Notes: generated by a model from the sequence alone, not told the origin. 64,000 nt of DNA from Allobosea sp. Tri-44 (GCF_004123845.1 NZ_NBDP01000030.1:62001-126000); one strand, 5' to 3'. Shown: positions 52,907-63,407, counted from the first letter of the stretch. Translations and numbers: made by a program.

Positions 52907-54280
52907 TCAGAGCGCGCTCTTGCGGGGCGTGCGCATGGTGACGAGTTCCTCGGCCGCGCTCGGGTGCAGCGCGATGGTCCGGTCGAAATCGGCCTTGGTC
53001 GCGCCCATGGTGACGGCGATGGCAACCGACTGGACGATCTCGCCGGCGTCATGGCCGAGGATGTGGACGCCGATGACCCGGTCGGTCTGCGCATCGACGA
53101 CGAGCTTCATGTAGATGCGCTCGTCGCGGCCCGAGATCGTCGCCTTCATCGGCCTGAAGCCGGTCTCGAAGATGCGCAGCTCGCGACCTGTCGCCAGCGC
53201 CTGCTGCTCGGTGAGACCGACGCTTCCGAGTTCCGGCGTGGTGAACACGGCCGAGGCGACGAGGGTGTGCTCGACCGTCCACGGCTTGCCGCCGAAGGTC
53301 GAGTCGGCGAAGGCGTGGCCCTCGCGGATCGCGACGGGGGTGAGGTTGACGCGGTCGGTGACGTCGCCGACCGCGGCGATCGAGGGGATATTGGAGAGCG
53401 AGGCGGCGTCGACCAGGACCTGGCCGGCCGGCCCGAGCTTGACGCCCGCCGCCTCGAGACCGAGGCCGGCCGTATTGGGGCGGCGCCCGGTCGCGACGAG
53501 GACGACATCAGCATCGATCGGCGCGCCATGGGCGCAATGGGCCCGGCGCGAGCCGTCGGGAAGCAGCTCGATCCGGTCGATAGTGCAGCCGAGGCGCAGT
53601 TTGATGCCGGCATGGCCGAGCGCATCGCGCAAACGCGAGCGCAGATCCTCGTCGAAGCCGCGCAGGACATTGTCGCCGCGATGCAGCAGCGTGACCGCGA
53701 CGCCGAGCCGGGCGAAGACGTTGGCGAATTCGAGCGCGATATAGCCGCCGCCAACGACGAGCATGCGCTTCGGCAGGCTCGGCAGATGGAAGACCTCGTT
53801 GGAGGAGATGCCGAGCTCCCCGCCCGGAATCGGCGGCTCGAAGGCGGGATGGCCGCCGGTCGCGACCAGGATGTGGCGGGCGCGGATCGTCTCGCCGCTT
53901 TTCTGCAGCCGCACTTCGTGCGGACCTGCGACGACAGCGCGCTCCTCGCGAATCTCGACCATCGCGGCATCGAGCCCCTTGCGATAGAGGCCGGAGAGCC
54001 GTGTCACCTCGTTGGCGACGGCATCGCGCAGCGTCGGCCAGTTGAATTCCGGCTTGCCGACATTCCAGCCGAAGCCGGCGGCGTCCTCGAATTCGTCGGC
54101 GAAGCGGCTGGCATAGACGAAGAGCTTCTTGGGAACGCAGCCGCGGATGACGCAGGTGCCGCCGATGCGGTCCTCCTCGGCTATCATCACGCTGGCGCCG
54201 TGGCCGGCGGCGATACGGGCGGCGCGCGTGCCGCCCGACCCTGCGCCGATGACGAAGAGATCGACGTCGAACTCAGCCAT
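52907..54280 (-). CDS. gor: Glutathione-disulfide reductase
   Basis: Gor reduces oxidised glutathione with NADPH. The 457-residue protein has FAD motif FVIGAGSGGTRAARIAA, redox cysteines Cys43 and Cys48 in GGTCVIRGCVPKK, the NADPH-binding GGGYIALEFANVFARLG, and the C-terminal catalytic His-Glu in ALHPSAAEELVTM. GGGAGA precedes ATG 54280. The stop of the upstream O-antigen-ligase gene overlaps its start by eight bases. In many relatives gor follows rpiA-DUF2059; here it is separated from them by about 6 kb. Confidence 0.93.
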   Translation of the reverse strand: MAEFDVDLFVIGAGSGGTRAARIAAGHGASVMIAEEDRIGGTCVIRGCVPKKLFVYASRFADEFEDAAGFGWNVGKPEFNWPTLRDAVANEVTRLSGLYRKGLDAAMVEIREERAVVAGPHEVRLQKSGETIRARHILVATGGHPAFEPPIPGGELGISSNEVFHLPSLPKRMLVVGGGYIALEFANVFARLGVAVTLLHRGDNVLRGFDEDLRSRLRDALGHAGIKLRLGCTIDRIELLPDGSRRAHCAHGAPIDADVVLVATGRRPNTAGLGLEAAGVKLGPAGQVLVDAASLSNIPSIAAVGDVTDRVNLTPVAIREGHAFADSTFGGKPWTVEHTLVASAVFTTPELGSVGLTEQQALATGRELRIFETGFRPMKATISGRDERIYMKLVVDAQTDRVIGVHILGHDAGEIVQSVAIAVTMGATKADFDRTIALHPSAAEELVTMRTPRKSAL

Positions 54281-55550
54281 GAGCGTCTCCCTGCCGCGGC
54301 GCGGCATCCATAGCGAAAAAGAGAATGGCGGCGCCGAGGCCGGCGATCCACCAGCCCTGCCAGGCGCCGTGTCCGACTGTCGCGATCGAGAAGGCGGCCG
54401 CGAACAGGGCAAGGCGCGGCGCCAGCTCCGCTACCGGCAGTTGCCGGAGCCGAGCAAGCAAAAACAGGCCAGCAAGCGTCAGCAGGCCGGCGCCAATGAC
54501 ACCGGTCTCCGCCCAGGCCTGCAGCGGCATGTCATGTGGATGGCCCACTCCCAGCAGAGTCCTATGCTCAGCCGAGACCTCGGCCGCCACCTTGTGCTCA
54601 TGCATCGTCGCCGAGGTGCCGAAACCGGCGCCAGCGATCGGCCGGGCCCGGGCCACCTCGCCAAAGCTGTCCCAGATGTCGATCCGCGCCTGGGCGCTCA
54701 TGACGTCGAGGCGATTGAGCACGAAGGACGGCAACAGCTTTTCGGCCGTCGGACCGAGCAGCGGGGCGATCGCCATGGTCAGGACAAAAGCGAGCGCGGT
54801 CAACGCGAGCGCGACACGCGGTGCGAGAGCCGCCAGGGTCCAGCACGGGACCAGCACCAGCACGCCGAGCTTGGCGGCCTCGCTTTCCGAGCGGAAGACG
54901 ACGACGATGACGACGACAGCCAGCAGAGCGGCCAGCGCACGATCAGGCCATCCGGCCGGCCGCGACCAGAGCGCGTGGGCAGTCGGCACGGCGAGCAGCA
55001 GCAGGACGATCGCCGGGCGGTTAAAGACGAATGTCATCATCTTGCCGGTGCCGAGCGCAGCGCGCTGGGACAGACCGGAGGCAAGCTCGATCATCACGAG
55101 CACTGCCGCGACGATGACCGCCAAGGCGAGCGCGCGGAACAGCAGCGGCGTCGGCCGCCATCGCCCCGAAACCGCGATCGTCAGGGCAAAGACGATCGGC
55201 AGGATCAGCTCTCCCCAGGCCTGCAGGGACGCTGACGGTTTGTGGCTCCAGCCGATCGAGATCAGCGCCCAGGCGAGAAAGGCCGCGATCGCCAATGCCA
55301 CCGGCGCCGTCAGCAGGCGGTGCAGGCGCGCGATGCTCACAGCGACCGGCTCCGACAGCAGCGTTGCGCCGAGAAAGGCAGCTGCAGCGAGGCCTAGCAT
55401 CAACGGCGCGGAACGGTTCGCGAGCCACACGGCGAGCGGCATCAGCACGAGGCAGACCATGCCGGCGAGACGAAGGGCTCGGCTAGCCGGCGACTCGCCT
55501 GCGCGCGTCAGCGAGGCATCCGAATGGGCGGATGGAGAGGTCTGGCTCAT
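54273..55550 (-). CDS. O-antigen ligase family membrane protein (WaaL-like)
   Basis: The 425-residue protein has about ten to twelve hydrophobic segments and a large periplasmic loop near residues 280-345 holding GAGFGTSATMHEH and GHPHDMPLQAWAETG. This is the O-antigen ligase/polymerase family pattern, including the conserved His. Such proteins join O-antigen to lipid A-core or polymerise polysaccharide in the periplasmic leaflet. Its 3' end overlaps gor by eight bases. No other polysaccharide genes are adjacent. Confidence 0.85.
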   Translation of the reverse strand: MSQTSPSAHSDASLTRAGESPASRALRLAGMVCLVLMPLAVWLANRSAPLMLGLAAAAFLGATLLSEPVAVSIARLHRLLTAPVALAIAAFLAWALISIGWSHKPSASLQAWGELILPIVFALTIAVSGRWRPTPLLFRALALAVIVAAVLVMIELASGLSQRAALGTGKMMTFVFNRPAIVLLLLAVPTAHALWSRPAGWPDRALAALLAVVVIVVVFRSESEAAKLGVLVLVPCWTLAALAPRVALALTALAFVLTMAIAPLLGPTAEKLLPSFVLNRLDVMSAQARIDIWDSFGEVARARPIAGAGFGTSATMHEHKVAAEVSAEHRTLLGVGHPHDMPLQAWAETGVIGAGLLTLAGLFLLARLRQLPVAELAPRLALFAAAFSIATVGHGAWQGWWIAGLGAAILFFAMDAAPRQGDAHG

Positions 55551-55584
55551 GCGCTGGGGCTTACGCGATGGGGCATGCCGCGCC

Positions 55585-55629
55585 TAGAGCATGTTCCGCA
55601 GATGTGGGCACCGCTTTTGCGGGGAGATC
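55585..55629. repeat. Degenerate AAAGTGG-type palindromic element, copy 3
   Basis: TAGAGCATGTTCCGCA and TTGCGGGGAGATC form imperfect arms. It resembles the better copies at 61064-61095 and 38716-38757 but has several mismatches. Confidence 0.45.
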
Positions 55630-55843
55630 GGAACCAGCCGAACGGAATGCGCCCCCGAGGTTTACGACCTTTGGCGACGTTGATCGCGGTTACGTGTCGA
55701 ATTTTCGTGCACTCGCAGGCCTCTCAGGCGAAACATCTTGACTTGTGATTATGCAATCAGGCGCAATTGATCCGCGGTCCGATGCGGTGCCACAGGCGAG
55801 CGTCGACAATCGGTGCGTCAAAACGTGCCACTGGGAGGTAACT

Positions 55844-56806
55844 ATGCTCACGTCCTTCATCAAGCGCGGGGCCGTCGCCGCCGTCGCGCTCGCCGGCCTC
55901 ACCACGGCCGCCTTCGCCCAGATGGAGCTGAAGATCATGGCTCCTGCCGCCCCCGGCGGCGGCTGGGACGGCACGGCGCGCTCGATGCAGCAGGCGCTGA
56001 CGGCGGCCGGCATCGCCAAGAGCGTCCAGGTCACCAACGTCACCGGCGCCGGCGGCACCATCGGCCTCGCCCAATTGATCGGCGCCAAGGGCGACGGCCA
56101 CCAGCTGATGGTCAACGGCTTCGTCATGGTCGGCGCCATCCTGCTCAACAAGTCGCCGGTGAACCTGACTCAGGTCACGCCGATCGCGCGGCTGACCGCC
56201 GAGGCGCTGGTGATCGTCGTGCCGACGGATTCGCCGGTCAAGAACGCCAAGGATCTCGCCGACCGCGTCAAGGCCGATCCGGCCAAGGTGACCTGGGCCG
56301 GCGGTTCGGCTGGCGGCGCCGACCACATCCTCGCCGCGCTCTTCACCGAGGCCGCTGGCGGCGACGCGAAGAAGATCAACTACATCCCGTTCTCGGGCGG
56401 CGGCGAAGCACTCGCGGCCATGCTGGGCGGCCGCGTCACCGCCGGAATTTCCGGCTACGGCGAGTTCGAGGGCCAGATCAAGGCCGGCAAGCTGCGGGTG
56501 ATCGGCGTCAGCGCCAGCAAGCGCCTCGCCAATGCTCCGGACGCCCCGACCCTGAAGGAAGGCGGCGTCAACGTCGAGTTGCTGAACTGGCGTTCGGTCG
56601 TCGCTCCTCCGGGCCTCAGCGACGCGCAGAAGACCGAGCTCTCCGGCGCGGTCGAAAAGCTGGTCAAGTCGAAGGAATGGATCGAGATTCTCAAGGCCCG
56701 CGGCTGGGACGACGCCTATCTCGGCACAGCCGAATTCGATGCCTTCCTGAAGACCGAGACGGTCCGCGTCGAGAAGGTCATGAAGGATGTCGGCCTGGTG
56801 AAGTAA
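55844..56806 (+). CDS. tctC: Tripartite tricarboxylate transporter substrate-binding protein TctC
   Basis: The 320-residue product has a signal peptide ([20 protein letters not shown]). Bug-family blocks follow: [39 protein letters not shown], and later [20 protein letters not shown]. TctC binds a carboxylate in the periplasm for TctAB. GGGAGGT precedes ATG 55844. Genes tctB and tctA follow on the same strand, with a strong hairpin between tctC and tctB that probably keeps TctC levels higher than the membrane parts. Confidence 0.92.
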   Translation: MLTSFIKRGAVAAVALAGLTTAAFAQMELKIMAPAAPGGGWDGTARSMQQALTAAGIAKSVQVTNVTGAGGTIGLAQLIGAKGDGHQLMVNGFVMVGAILLNKSPVNLTQVTPIARLTAEALVIVVPTDSPVKNAKDLADRVKADPAKVTWAGGSAGGADHILAALFTEAAGGDAKKINYIPFSGGGEALAAMLGGRVTAGISGYGEFEGQIKAGKLRVIGVSASKRLANAPDAPTLKEGGVNVELLNWRSVVAPPGLSDAQKTELSGAVEKLVKSKEWIEILKARGWDDAYLGTAEFDAFLKTETVRVEKVMKDVGLVK

Positions 56807-56828
56807 GGCCCTCCTGACACCTCAATCG

Positions 56829-56858
56829 AGGGCGGGCAGCCGCAAGGCCGCCCGCCCT
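56829..56858 (+). terminator. Intra-operon hairpin between tctC and tctB
   Basis: AGGGCGGGC pairs with GCCCGCCCT, and an inner GCC-GCAA-GGC stem carries a GNRA loop. It begins 22 bases after the tctC stop. There is little T-run, so it is more likely a transcript-stabilising or attenuating structure than a full terminator. Confidence 0.6.
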
Positions 56859-56892
56859 TCGTCACCTTCGCTCCAGACTGACGGTCGCGCCC

Positions 56893-57357
56893 ATGTCCCG
56901 CACCATCGACCGCCCCGCCCTCGTCGTCGGGTTCCTGCTTCTGGCGGTAGCGGCGATCATCGCCTTCGACGCCTCGCGCCAGACGATCACCTCCAATTAC
57001 GGCGTCGGCCCGACTGCGATGCCCTATGTCGTCTGCACCGGCATGGTGCTGCTCGGCCTCGCGCATCTCTTCGTCGCCTTCAGGGACGGGCTGCCGAAGC
57101 CGGAAGCAGCCGATGGGCGGGCGCTGCTCTGGGTCGGCGGCGGGCTCGTCGGACTGATCGCCTGCATCGCGCTGGGCGGCGGCTTCATCGTCGCCACCGC
57201 GATCCTGTTCTCCTGCACGGCGCGCGGCTTCGGGCGCGACGCGCTCCCCACCGACATCGCCATCGGCTTGGTGCTCGGTACCGCGATCTACCTGCTCTTC
57301 CTCAAGCTCCTGACCCTGTCGCTACCGACCGGGCCGCTCGAAGCGCTGCTGAGCTGA
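56893..57357 (+). CDS. tctB: Tripartite tricarboxylate transporter small membrane subunit TctB
   Basis: The 154-residue protein has four hydrophobic segments ([75 protein letters not shown]) as expected for TctB. It lies between tctC and tctA in the correct order. No good ribosome site precedes ATG 56893, consistent with reduced expression after the hairpin. Confidence 0.9.
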   Translation: MSRTIDRPALVVGFLLLAVAAIIAFDASRQTITSNYGVGPTAMPYVVCTGMVLLGLAHLFVAFRDGLPKPEAADGRALLWVGGGLVGLIACIALGGGFIVATAILFSCTARGFGRDALPTDIAIGLVLGTAIYLLFLKLLTLSLPTGPLEALLS

Positions 57358-57370
57358 AGGAGCCAAACAC

Positions 57371-58870
57371 ATGGAAACCCTGCTCTCGCTCGCCAACGGC
57401 TTCTCCGTCGCCCTCGAGCCATCCAAGCTCCTGTTCTGCCTGATCGGCGTCTTCCTCGGCACCGCTGTCGGCGTGCTGCCCGGCATCGGCCCGGCGCTCA
57501 CCGTGGCGCTGCTGCTGCCGGTGACCTTCAAGCTCGACCCGGCCGGCTCGCTGATCATGTTCGCCGGCATCTACTATGGCGGCATGTATGGCGGCTCGAC
57601 CACCGCGATCCTGCTCAACGCGCCGGGCGAGAGCGCCTCGCTCGCGACCGCGCTCGAAGGCTCGAAGATGGCCAAGGCGGGTCGCGGCGGCCCGGCACTG
57701 GCGACGGCGGCGATCGGCTCCTTCGTTGCCGGCCTGATCGCCACGATCGGCCTCGCCTTCCTGGCGCCCTGGCTGGTCGAGCTCGCGGTCAAGTTCGGGC
57801 CGTGGGACTATTTCGCGCTGATGATCGTCGCCTTCGTCACGGTGTCGGCGACTTTCGGCGATTCCCCGCTGCGCGGCCTGACCAGCTTGTTCCTCGGCAT
57901 GACGCTCGGGCTCGTCGGGATCGACAAGCTGACCGGCCAGGCGCGCCTGACCTTCGGCGTGCCCGAACTGCTCAACGGCGTCGAGGTGACGACGCTGGCG
58001 GTCGGCCTCTTCGCCGTCGGCGAGGCGCTCTATGTCGCCTCCAAGCGCTGGCGCGAGCCGGAGGAGATCATCCCGATCAAGGGCTCGCTCTGGATGAACA
58101 AGCAGGACTGGAAGCGCTCCTGGGCGCCCTGGCTGCGCGGCACCGCCTTCGGCTTTCCGATCGGCGCGCTGCCGGCGGGCGGCGCCGAGGTCCCGACCTT
58201 CCTCAGCTATTCGACCGAGAAGAAGCTCTGCAAATATCCGGAAGAGTTCGGCAAGGGCGCGATCGAGGGTGTCGCCGGGCCGGAGGCTGCCAACAACGCC
58301 TCCGCCGCCGGCACGCTGGTGCCTCTGCTGACGCTCGGCCTGCCGACCTCGGCGACGGCCGCGATCATGCTCGCAGGCTTCCAGCAATACGGGCTCAATC
58401 CCGGCCCGCTGCTCTTTGCCGAGAAGCCTGACCTGGTCTGGGGCCTGATCGCCTCGCTCTTCATCGCCAACGTCATGCTGGTGATCCTGAACCTGCCGCT
58501 GATCGGACTCTGGGTGCGGCTGCTCGCGATCCCGCAGCCCTGGCTCTATGCCGGCATCCTGGTCTTCGCGACCATGGGCACGCTCGCGGTCAACCCCTCG
58601 CCGGTCGAGCTCGGCATGCTCTTCGGCTTCGGCTATCTCGGCTATCTGATGCGGCGCTACGATTATCCGGTCGCGCCGATGGTCGTCGGACTGATCCTTG
58701 GACCGATGGCGGAGGCGCAATTGCGCCGCGCTTTGCAGATCAGTCTCGGCGATCCGATGATCCTGCTCGAGAACCCGATCTCGGCGACGCTGCTCGGCAT
58801 CGCCTTCATCGCGCTGGTCGCGCCCTTCGTGATGAGCGGGCTGAACAAGTTCAAGGCCTCGGACGACTGA
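57371..58870 (+). CDS. tctA: Tripartite tricarboxylate transporter large membrane subunit TctA
   Basis: The 499-residue protein has about 11-12 hydrophobic segments and the TctA blocks: [20 protein letters not shown] near the start, [20 protein letters not shown] and [20 protein letters not shown]. It forms the permease with TctB. AAGGAG precedes ATG 57371, 13 bases after the tctB stop. The family imports citrate and other di- or tricarboxylates. Confidence 0.94.
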   Translation: METLLSLANGFSVALEPSKLLFCLIGVFLGTAVGVLPGIGPALTVALLLPVTFKLDPAGSLIMFAGIYYGGMYGGSTTAILLNAPGESASLATALEGSKMAKAGRGGPALATAAIGSFVAGLIATIGLAFLAPWLVELAVKFGPWDYFALMIVAFVTVSATFGDSPLRGLTSLFLGMTLGLVGIDKLTGQARLTFGVPELLNGVEVTTLAVGLFAVGEALYVASKRWREPEEIIPIKGSLWMNKQDWKRSWAPWLRGTAFGFPIGALPAGGAEVPTFLSYSTEKKLCKYPEEFGKGAIEGVAGPEAANNASAAGTLVPLLTLGLPTSATAAIMLAGFQQYGLNPGPLLFAEKPDLVWGLIASLFIANVMLVILNLPLIGLWVRLLAIPQPWLYAGILVFATMGTLAVNPSPVELGMLFGFGYLGYLMRRYDYPVAPMVVGLILGPMAEAQLRRALQISLGDPMILLENPISATLLGIAFIALVAPFVMSGLNKFKASDD

Positions 58871-58977
58871 GCGCACGCGCAACCGGCGCGTGCACTGCAA
58901 GATTGCGCTTGAACAAATATGGCGTGACTGTGTTCTTCTCTTCACCGGCCTTGCGGCCCGTCGAGCGAGGATGAACC

Positions 58978-60402
58978 ATGAGCGACACGACGCTACCTCC
59001 GACCGCCGGCCCAAAAGAAGGCGCCGAGCCGAGCCTCCATCGCGTGATGGGCCCTTGGCTGCTGCTGCTCTTCATCGTCGGCGATATTCTCGGCACCGGC
59101 ATCTATGCGCTCACCGGCCAGGTGGCGAAACAGGTCGGCGGCGTCGTCTGGCTGCCCTTCCTGGTCGCCTTCGTCGTCGCGATGATCACGGCGTTCAGCT
59201 ATCTCGAACTGGTGACGAAGTACCCGCGCGCCGCCGGCGCCGCGCTCTATGCGCACAAAGCCTTCGGCGTCCATTTCATCACTTTCATCGTCGCCTTCGC
59301 GGTGATGTGCTCAGGGATAACCTCGGCCTCGACCGCCTCGCGCGCTTTTGCCGCGAACATGTCGCACGCTTTTGGCCTGAACCTCTCAGGCGGCATGGGC
59401 ATCACCCTGATCGGGCTCGGCTTCATGGCGATCGTCGCGGCGGTGAACTTCCGCGGCGTCGGCGAGAGCGTGAAGGCGAACGTCGTGCTGACCTGCGTCG
59501 AGCTGACCGGCCTGCTGATCGTGATCTTCGTCGGCCTGTGGGCGATCGCCGCCGGCCAGGGCGACGTCTCGCGCATCACCCAGTTCAAGCCGGCGGCCGA
59601 TGGCGGCATGTTCTGGCCGGTGATCGCGGCGACAACGCTCGCCTTCTTTGCGATGGTCGGCTTCGAGGACTCGGTCAACATGGCCGAGGAGACCAAGGAT
59701 CCGACGCGGATCTTCCCGAAGATCCTGCTCGCCGGCCTCGTCATCACCGGCGTGATCTACGTGCTGGTCTCGATCTCGGCGATCACACTGGTCTCGCCCG
59801 AGCAGCTCGGCGAGGGCGAGACGCCGCTGCTCAAGGTGGTCGCGGCCGGTGCACCGAACTTCCCGATCTGGATCTTCGGCTTCATCACCATGTTCGCCGT
59901 CGCCAACAGCGCCCTGATCAACATGCTGATGGCGAGCCGGCTGGTCTACGGCATGAGCCGCGAGCATGTGCTGCCGCCGGTGCTCGGCAAGGTCCACCCG
60001 ACGCGCCGCAGCCCTTACATCGCGATCGGCTTCACCACGCTGCTCGCCTTCGCGCTGATCACCTTCGTCGGCGAGGTGCCGGCGCTGGGCGGCACGACGG
60101 CGCTGCTGCTGCTCTGCGTCTTCACGGTCGTCAACATCGCCGTGCTGATGCTGCGCAAGGACACGGTCGAGCACGAACATTTCCGCACCCCGACGATCCT
60201 GCCGATTATAGGAGCGATCTCCTGCGCCTTCTTCGCCGGTCCCTGGACCGGGCGCGACCCTGTCCAGTACAAGATCGCCGGCATCCTGATCGGGATCGGC
60301 ATCGTGCTCTGGTTCGTCACCGTGATGGTCAACCGCGCCGCCGGCGTGCGGCCGAGTGACCCGACGATGGAAGACCTCGGCAGAGGCGGGCCGGTGAACT
60401 GA
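58978..60402 (+). CDS. APC family amino acid permease
   Basis: The 474-residue protein has about twelve hydrophobic segments and begins the APC core with LLLLFIVGDILGTGIYALTG, then AFSYLELVTKYPRAAGAALY and FFAMVGFEDSVNMAEETKDP. These are the helix 1, 2-3 and 6 blocks of amino acid-polyamine-organocation permeases. Substrate is likely an amino acid or amine. GAGG precedes ATG 58978. It may be in the tct transcript or separate; a bidirectional terminator follows. Confidence 0.9.
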   Translation: MSDTTLPPTAGPKEGAEPSLHRVMGPWLLLLFIVGDILGTGIYALTGQVAKQVGGVVWLPFLVAFVVAMITAFSYLELVTKYPRAAGAALYAHKAFGVHFITFIVAFAVMCSGITSASTASRAFAANMSHAFGLNLSGGMGITLIGLGFMAIVAAVNFRGVGESVKANVVLTCVELTGLLIVIFVGLWAIAAGQGDVSRITQFKPAADGGMFWPVIAATTLAFFAMVGFEDSVNMAEETKDPTRIFPKILLAGLVITGVIYVLVSISAITLVSPEQLGEGETPLLKVVAAGAPNFPIWIFGFITMFAVANSALINMLMASRLVYGMSREHVLPPVLGKVHPTRRSPYIAIGFTTLLAFALITFVGEVPALGGTTALLLLCVFTVVNIAVLMLRKDTVEHEHFRTPTILPIIGAISCAFFAGPWTGRDPVQYKIAGILIGIGIVLWFVTVMVNRAAGVRPSDPTMEDLGRGGPVN

Positions 60403-60408
60403 GCGCCA

Positions 60409-60443
60409 AGAAAAAAGCCGCCGGTTGCGCTGGCGGCCTTTTT
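60409..60443. terminator. Bidirectional rho-independent terminator
   Basis: GCCGCC pairs with GGCGGC around a nine-base loop. It is preceded by six A residues and followed by five T residues, so it works for the APC gene on the plus strand and for the convergent DUF2059 gene on the minus strand. Confidence 0.85.
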
Positions 60444-60466
60444 CTAGCGAGAGCGAGGCTTGCAGC

Positions 60467-60961
60467 TCAGAGCTGATGGCCGCGCTTGCGCATCTCCGCC
60501 TGGAAGAGGTCGAAGAGCCGGTTGCTGGTCGCGGTGCTCCAGGGCTGCAGCAGCGCGAAGATCTCGTCGATCACCTGTGGGCGGTAGGAGTTATAGCGCT
60601 GGCCGACCGGCGAGTTGAAGAAGGCTGCGACGTCCTTGAGGTCGGCCTCGGTCATCTTGCTGGCAAAAATCCGGGCCGAGCCATCAACGATCTCGTCACG
60701 CCGGAGATCGGCCTCGGCCTTGAGCGCGGTCAGGACCTCGTCCATGTCCTTCTTCAGCTCGGGGCGGGTAGCACCGAAGCTCTGGCGGACACCGGCGGTG
60801 AATTCGGCATAGATCGAGTCGAAGGATTGCGACAGGCCGGAGGAGACCACGACCTCGCGGGCGGCCTTGAGATGCTCCGGCGTCGGCGCCTGCTGCGCGA
60901 GCGCGGGCACCATGAACAACGCCAGCGAAAAAAGCGCGCCTGCCAGGCTGTGACGGATCAT
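60467..60961 (-). CDS. DUF2059 domain exported protein
   Basis: The 164-residue product has a signal peptide (AGALFSLALFMVPALAQ) and the DUF2059 pattern: LKAAREVVVSSGLSQSFDSI, then FASKMTEADLKDVAAFFNSP and VGQRYN. Family members are periplasmic or membrane-associated helical proteins of unknown function. In many Hyphomicrobiales it sits directly after rpiA, as here, and just before gor, which is displaced in this genome. Confidence 0.9.
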   Translation of the reverse strand: MIRHSLAGALFSLALFMVPALAQQAPTPEHLKAAREVVVSSGLSQSFDSIYAEFTAGVRQSFGATRPELKKDMDEVLTALKAEADLRRDEIVDGSARIFASKMTEADLKDVAAFFNSPVGQRYNSYRPQVIDEIFALLQPWSTATSNRLFDLFQAEMRKRGHQL

Positions 60962-61063
60962 GCGATTACCCCTTCGTCGATCGTCCGGAATGCGGCGATT
61001 CCATTGTTTTGGCGCGGCAACGTCCCTGACCAGGCGCAGCCGCCGGCCGCTCTTAGAACATGT

Positions 61064-61095
61064 CCAGCCAAAGTGGAAACCACTTTTGCGGCTGG
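61064..61095. repeat. AAAGTGG-type palindromic element, copy 4
   Basis: CCAGCC and GGCTGG are the outer arms, with AAAGTGG and CCACTTT inside around three bases. It lies between rpiA and DUF2059, inside the probable operon. Confidence 0.75.
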
Positions 61096-61115
61096 ATCAG
61101 GTCGTCAAGCTAGTC

Positions 61116-61826
61116 TCAACGGCGCTCGGCGGCAGGATCGCCGAGGACGCGGACACCGTCGGCTCCGGCGAGGAAGGCCGCCGTCGCCAGGCCAAGGAAC
61201 AGGCCGTGCTCGACCACCCCGGGAACCTCGTTGAGTGCCAGCCCCAGCACCTCGGGCAATTCGATCCGGCCAAGATGCGCGTCGAGGATGTAGTGGCCGC
61301 CATCGGTCAGCAGCGTCGAACCATCGGGACGCTTGCGCAGAATGAGCTCGCCATGCGCCCCAGCCGAAGCGATCGCGGCAGCGACCGCGCGACGCGTCGC
61401 CTCGAGCCCGAAGGGCACGACCTCGATCGGCAGCGGGAAGCGACCGAGCGTCTCGACCTGTTTGCCGGTGTCGGCGATCACGATCATGCGCTTCGAAGCG
61501 GCAGCAACGATCTTCTCGCGCAGATGCGCGGCGCCGCCGCCCTTGATCAGCCGCAAGGCGCTGTCGAGTTCGTCGGCGCCATCGATGGTGAGGTCGAGCT
61601 CTGGCGTCTCGTCGAGCGTCGACATCGGGATACCAAGACCGAGCGCCTGCGCCTGCGTTGCCTCTGAGGTCGCGACACAAAGCACCTCAAGGCCGGCGGC
61701 GACCTTCGCCCCGAGCCCGTCGACGAAGAGCTTCGCGGTCGAGCCGGTGCCAAGACCGAGCCGCATGCCCGGCCGCACCAGCTCCAGCGCCGCCAAAGCG
61801 GCCGCCTTCTTCAGATCCTCGCTCAC
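61116..61826 (-). CDS. rpiA: Ribose-5-phosphate isomerase A
   Basis: RpiA interconverts ribose 5-phosphate and ribulose 5-phosphate. The 236-residue protein has [26 protein letters not shown] and [12 protein letters not shown], with the catalytic Asp and Glu region intact. Its start is GTG 61826, overlapping the gabD stop (GTGA), so it is coupled to the aldehyde dehydrogenase. The DUF2059 gene follows. Confidence 0.94.
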   Translation of the reverse strand: MSEDLKKAAALAALELVRPGMRLGLGTGSTAKLFVDGLGAKVAAGLEVLCVATSEATQAQALGLGIPMSTLDETPELDLTIDGADELDSALRLIKGGGAAHLREKIVAAASKRMIVIADTGKQVETLGRFPLPIEVVPFGLEATRRAVAAAIASAGAHGELILRKRPDGSTLLTDGGHYILDAHLGRIELPEVLGLALNEVPGVVEHGLFLGLATAAFLAGADGVRVLGDPAAERR

Positions 61827-63274
61827 GCGCCGAGCCCACCCATCAGCATGTACTTGATCTCGACGAACTCCTCGATGCCGTGGAGCGAGCCCTCGCGGCC
61901 GAGGCCGGATTCCTTGACGCCGCCGAAGGGCGCAACCTCGGTGCCGAGAATGGCCGAATTGACGCCGACCATGCCATATTCCAGCTCCTCGGCGACGCGG
62001 AAGGCGCGGCCGAGATCCTTGGTGTAGAAATAGGCGGCCAGGCCGAAGGGCGTGTCGTTGGCCATGGCGACGACTTCGTCCTCGCTCGTGAAGCGATAGA
62101 CCGGCGCGATCGGGCCGAAGGTCTCCTCGCGGGTGACCAGCATCTTGGTAGTCACACCGGCAAGCACCGTCGGCTCGTAGAATGTGCGGCCGAGCGCGTG
62201 GCGGCGACCACCGACCATCACCTTGGCGCCGCCCGCGACCGCATCGGCGACATGGCGCTCGACCTTCTCGACCGCGCGCTCGTTGATCAGCGGTCCCTGC
62301 ACGACGCCGACCTCGACGCCGTTGCCGACCTTCATCTTCGCGACCTCGCCGGCGAACTTCGCGACGAAGTCATCATGGATGCCGTCCTGGACGAAGAGCC
62401 GGTTGGTGCAGACGCAGGTCTGGCCCATGTTGCGGAACTTGGCGATGATCGCGCCCTCGACCGCCTTGTCGAGATCGGCATCGTCGAAGACGATGAAGGG
62501 CGCATTGCCGCCGAGCTCGAGCCCGACCTTCTTCACCGTCGTGGCCGCCTGCTGCATCAGGAGCTTGCCGACCGGCGTCGAGCCGGTGAAGCCGATGAAG
62601 CGCACGGCCGGATGGCTGGTCATCACGCCACCGATCGCGACCGCATCGCCGGTGACGATGTTGATCACGCCCTTGGGGAAGCCGGCCCGTTCGGCGAGTG
62701 CGACCAGTGCCAGCGCGGTCAGCGGGGTGTCCGGCGCCGGCTTGACCACGAAGGTGCAGCCCGCCGCCAGGCCCGGCGCGCATTTGCGCGTGATCATCGC
62801 CGCCGGGAAGTTCCAGGGCGTGATCGCAGCGCAGACGCCGACCGGCTGCTTTGCGACGATGATGCGCGAGTTCGGGAAGGGCGAGGGAATGGTCTCGCCA
62901 TAGATGCGCTTGGCCTCTTCGGCGTAAAACTCGACGAAGGAGGCGGCATAGGCGACCTCGCCGCGGGCTTCGCTGAGCGGCTTGCCCTGCTCGGCCGTCA
63001 TGATCTGCGCCAGGTCCTCCTGGTTCGCCATGATCAGATCGAACCATTTGCGCAGGATGAGCGAGCGCTCCTTGGCGCTCTTTTTCGCCCAGGGCTTGAA
63101 GGCGCGCGAGGCGGCCTCGACCGCGGCAGTGGTCTCGTCGGCGCCGAAGCGCGGCACCTTGGCCAGAACCTCGCCCGTCGCCGGATTGTCGACCACATCG
63201 ACGCCCTCGCCGATCCAGGCGCCGTCGACATGGCACTGCGCGCGCAGCAGCGAGGGATCCTTGAGCGTAAGCAT
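61823..63274 (-). CDS. gabD: NAD(P)-dependent succinate-semialdehyde dehydrogenase
   Basis: The 483-residue protein is an aldehyde dehydrogenase of the GabD branch: [49 protein letters not shown] with the general-base Glu, and the nucleophilic Cys in [15 protein letters not shown]. The second Cys two residues later matches the redox-switch pair of bacterial SSADH. ATG 63274 follows GGAGG at good spacing; ATG 63292 is less likely. Overlaps rpiA by four bases. Confidence 0.9.
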   Translation of the reverse strand: MLTLKDPSLLRAQCHVDGAWIGEGVDVVDNPATGEVLAKVPRFGADETTAAVEAASRAFKPWAKKSAKERSLILRKWFDLIMANQEDLAQIMTAEQGKPLSEARGEVAYAASFVEFYAEEAKRIYGETIPSPFPNSRIIVAKQPVGVCAAITPWNFPAAMITRKCAPGLAAGCTFVVKPAPDTPLTALALVALAERAGFPKGVINIVTGDAVAIGGVMTSHPAVRFIGFTGSTPVGKLLMQQAATTVKKVGLELGGNAPFIVFDDADLDKAVEGAIIAKFRNMGQTCVCTNRLFVQDGIHDDFVAKFAGEVAKMKVGNGVEVGVVQGPLINERAVEKVERHVADAVAGGAKVMVGGRRHALGRTFYEPTVLAGVTTKMLVTREETFGPIAPVYRFTSEDEVVAMANDTPFGLAAYFYTKDLGRAFRVAEELEYGMVGVNSAILGTEVAPFGGVKESGLGREGSLHGIEEFVEIKYMLMGGLGA

Positions 63275-63407
63275 GCGAGCCTCCGGCGTCATGAACGGGT
63301 TGCCCGGGCTCTAGCATGCGCGGCGAGCGCTTGCCGATAGCAAAACGCCGCATGCACGCGGTGCGCAGATTGCAGTTACCGTTCGGTCACCAGCTCGGCC
63401 GCAGCGG

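Noticed and set aside
57302..59014. 570-codon antisense frame across tctA
   Set aside because: Low-complexity Arg/Glu/Gln composition typical of antisense GC-rich frames; tctA is certain.
61658..63340. 560-codon antisense frame across gabD
   Set aside because: Same reason: no motif, and gabD has all catalytic residues.
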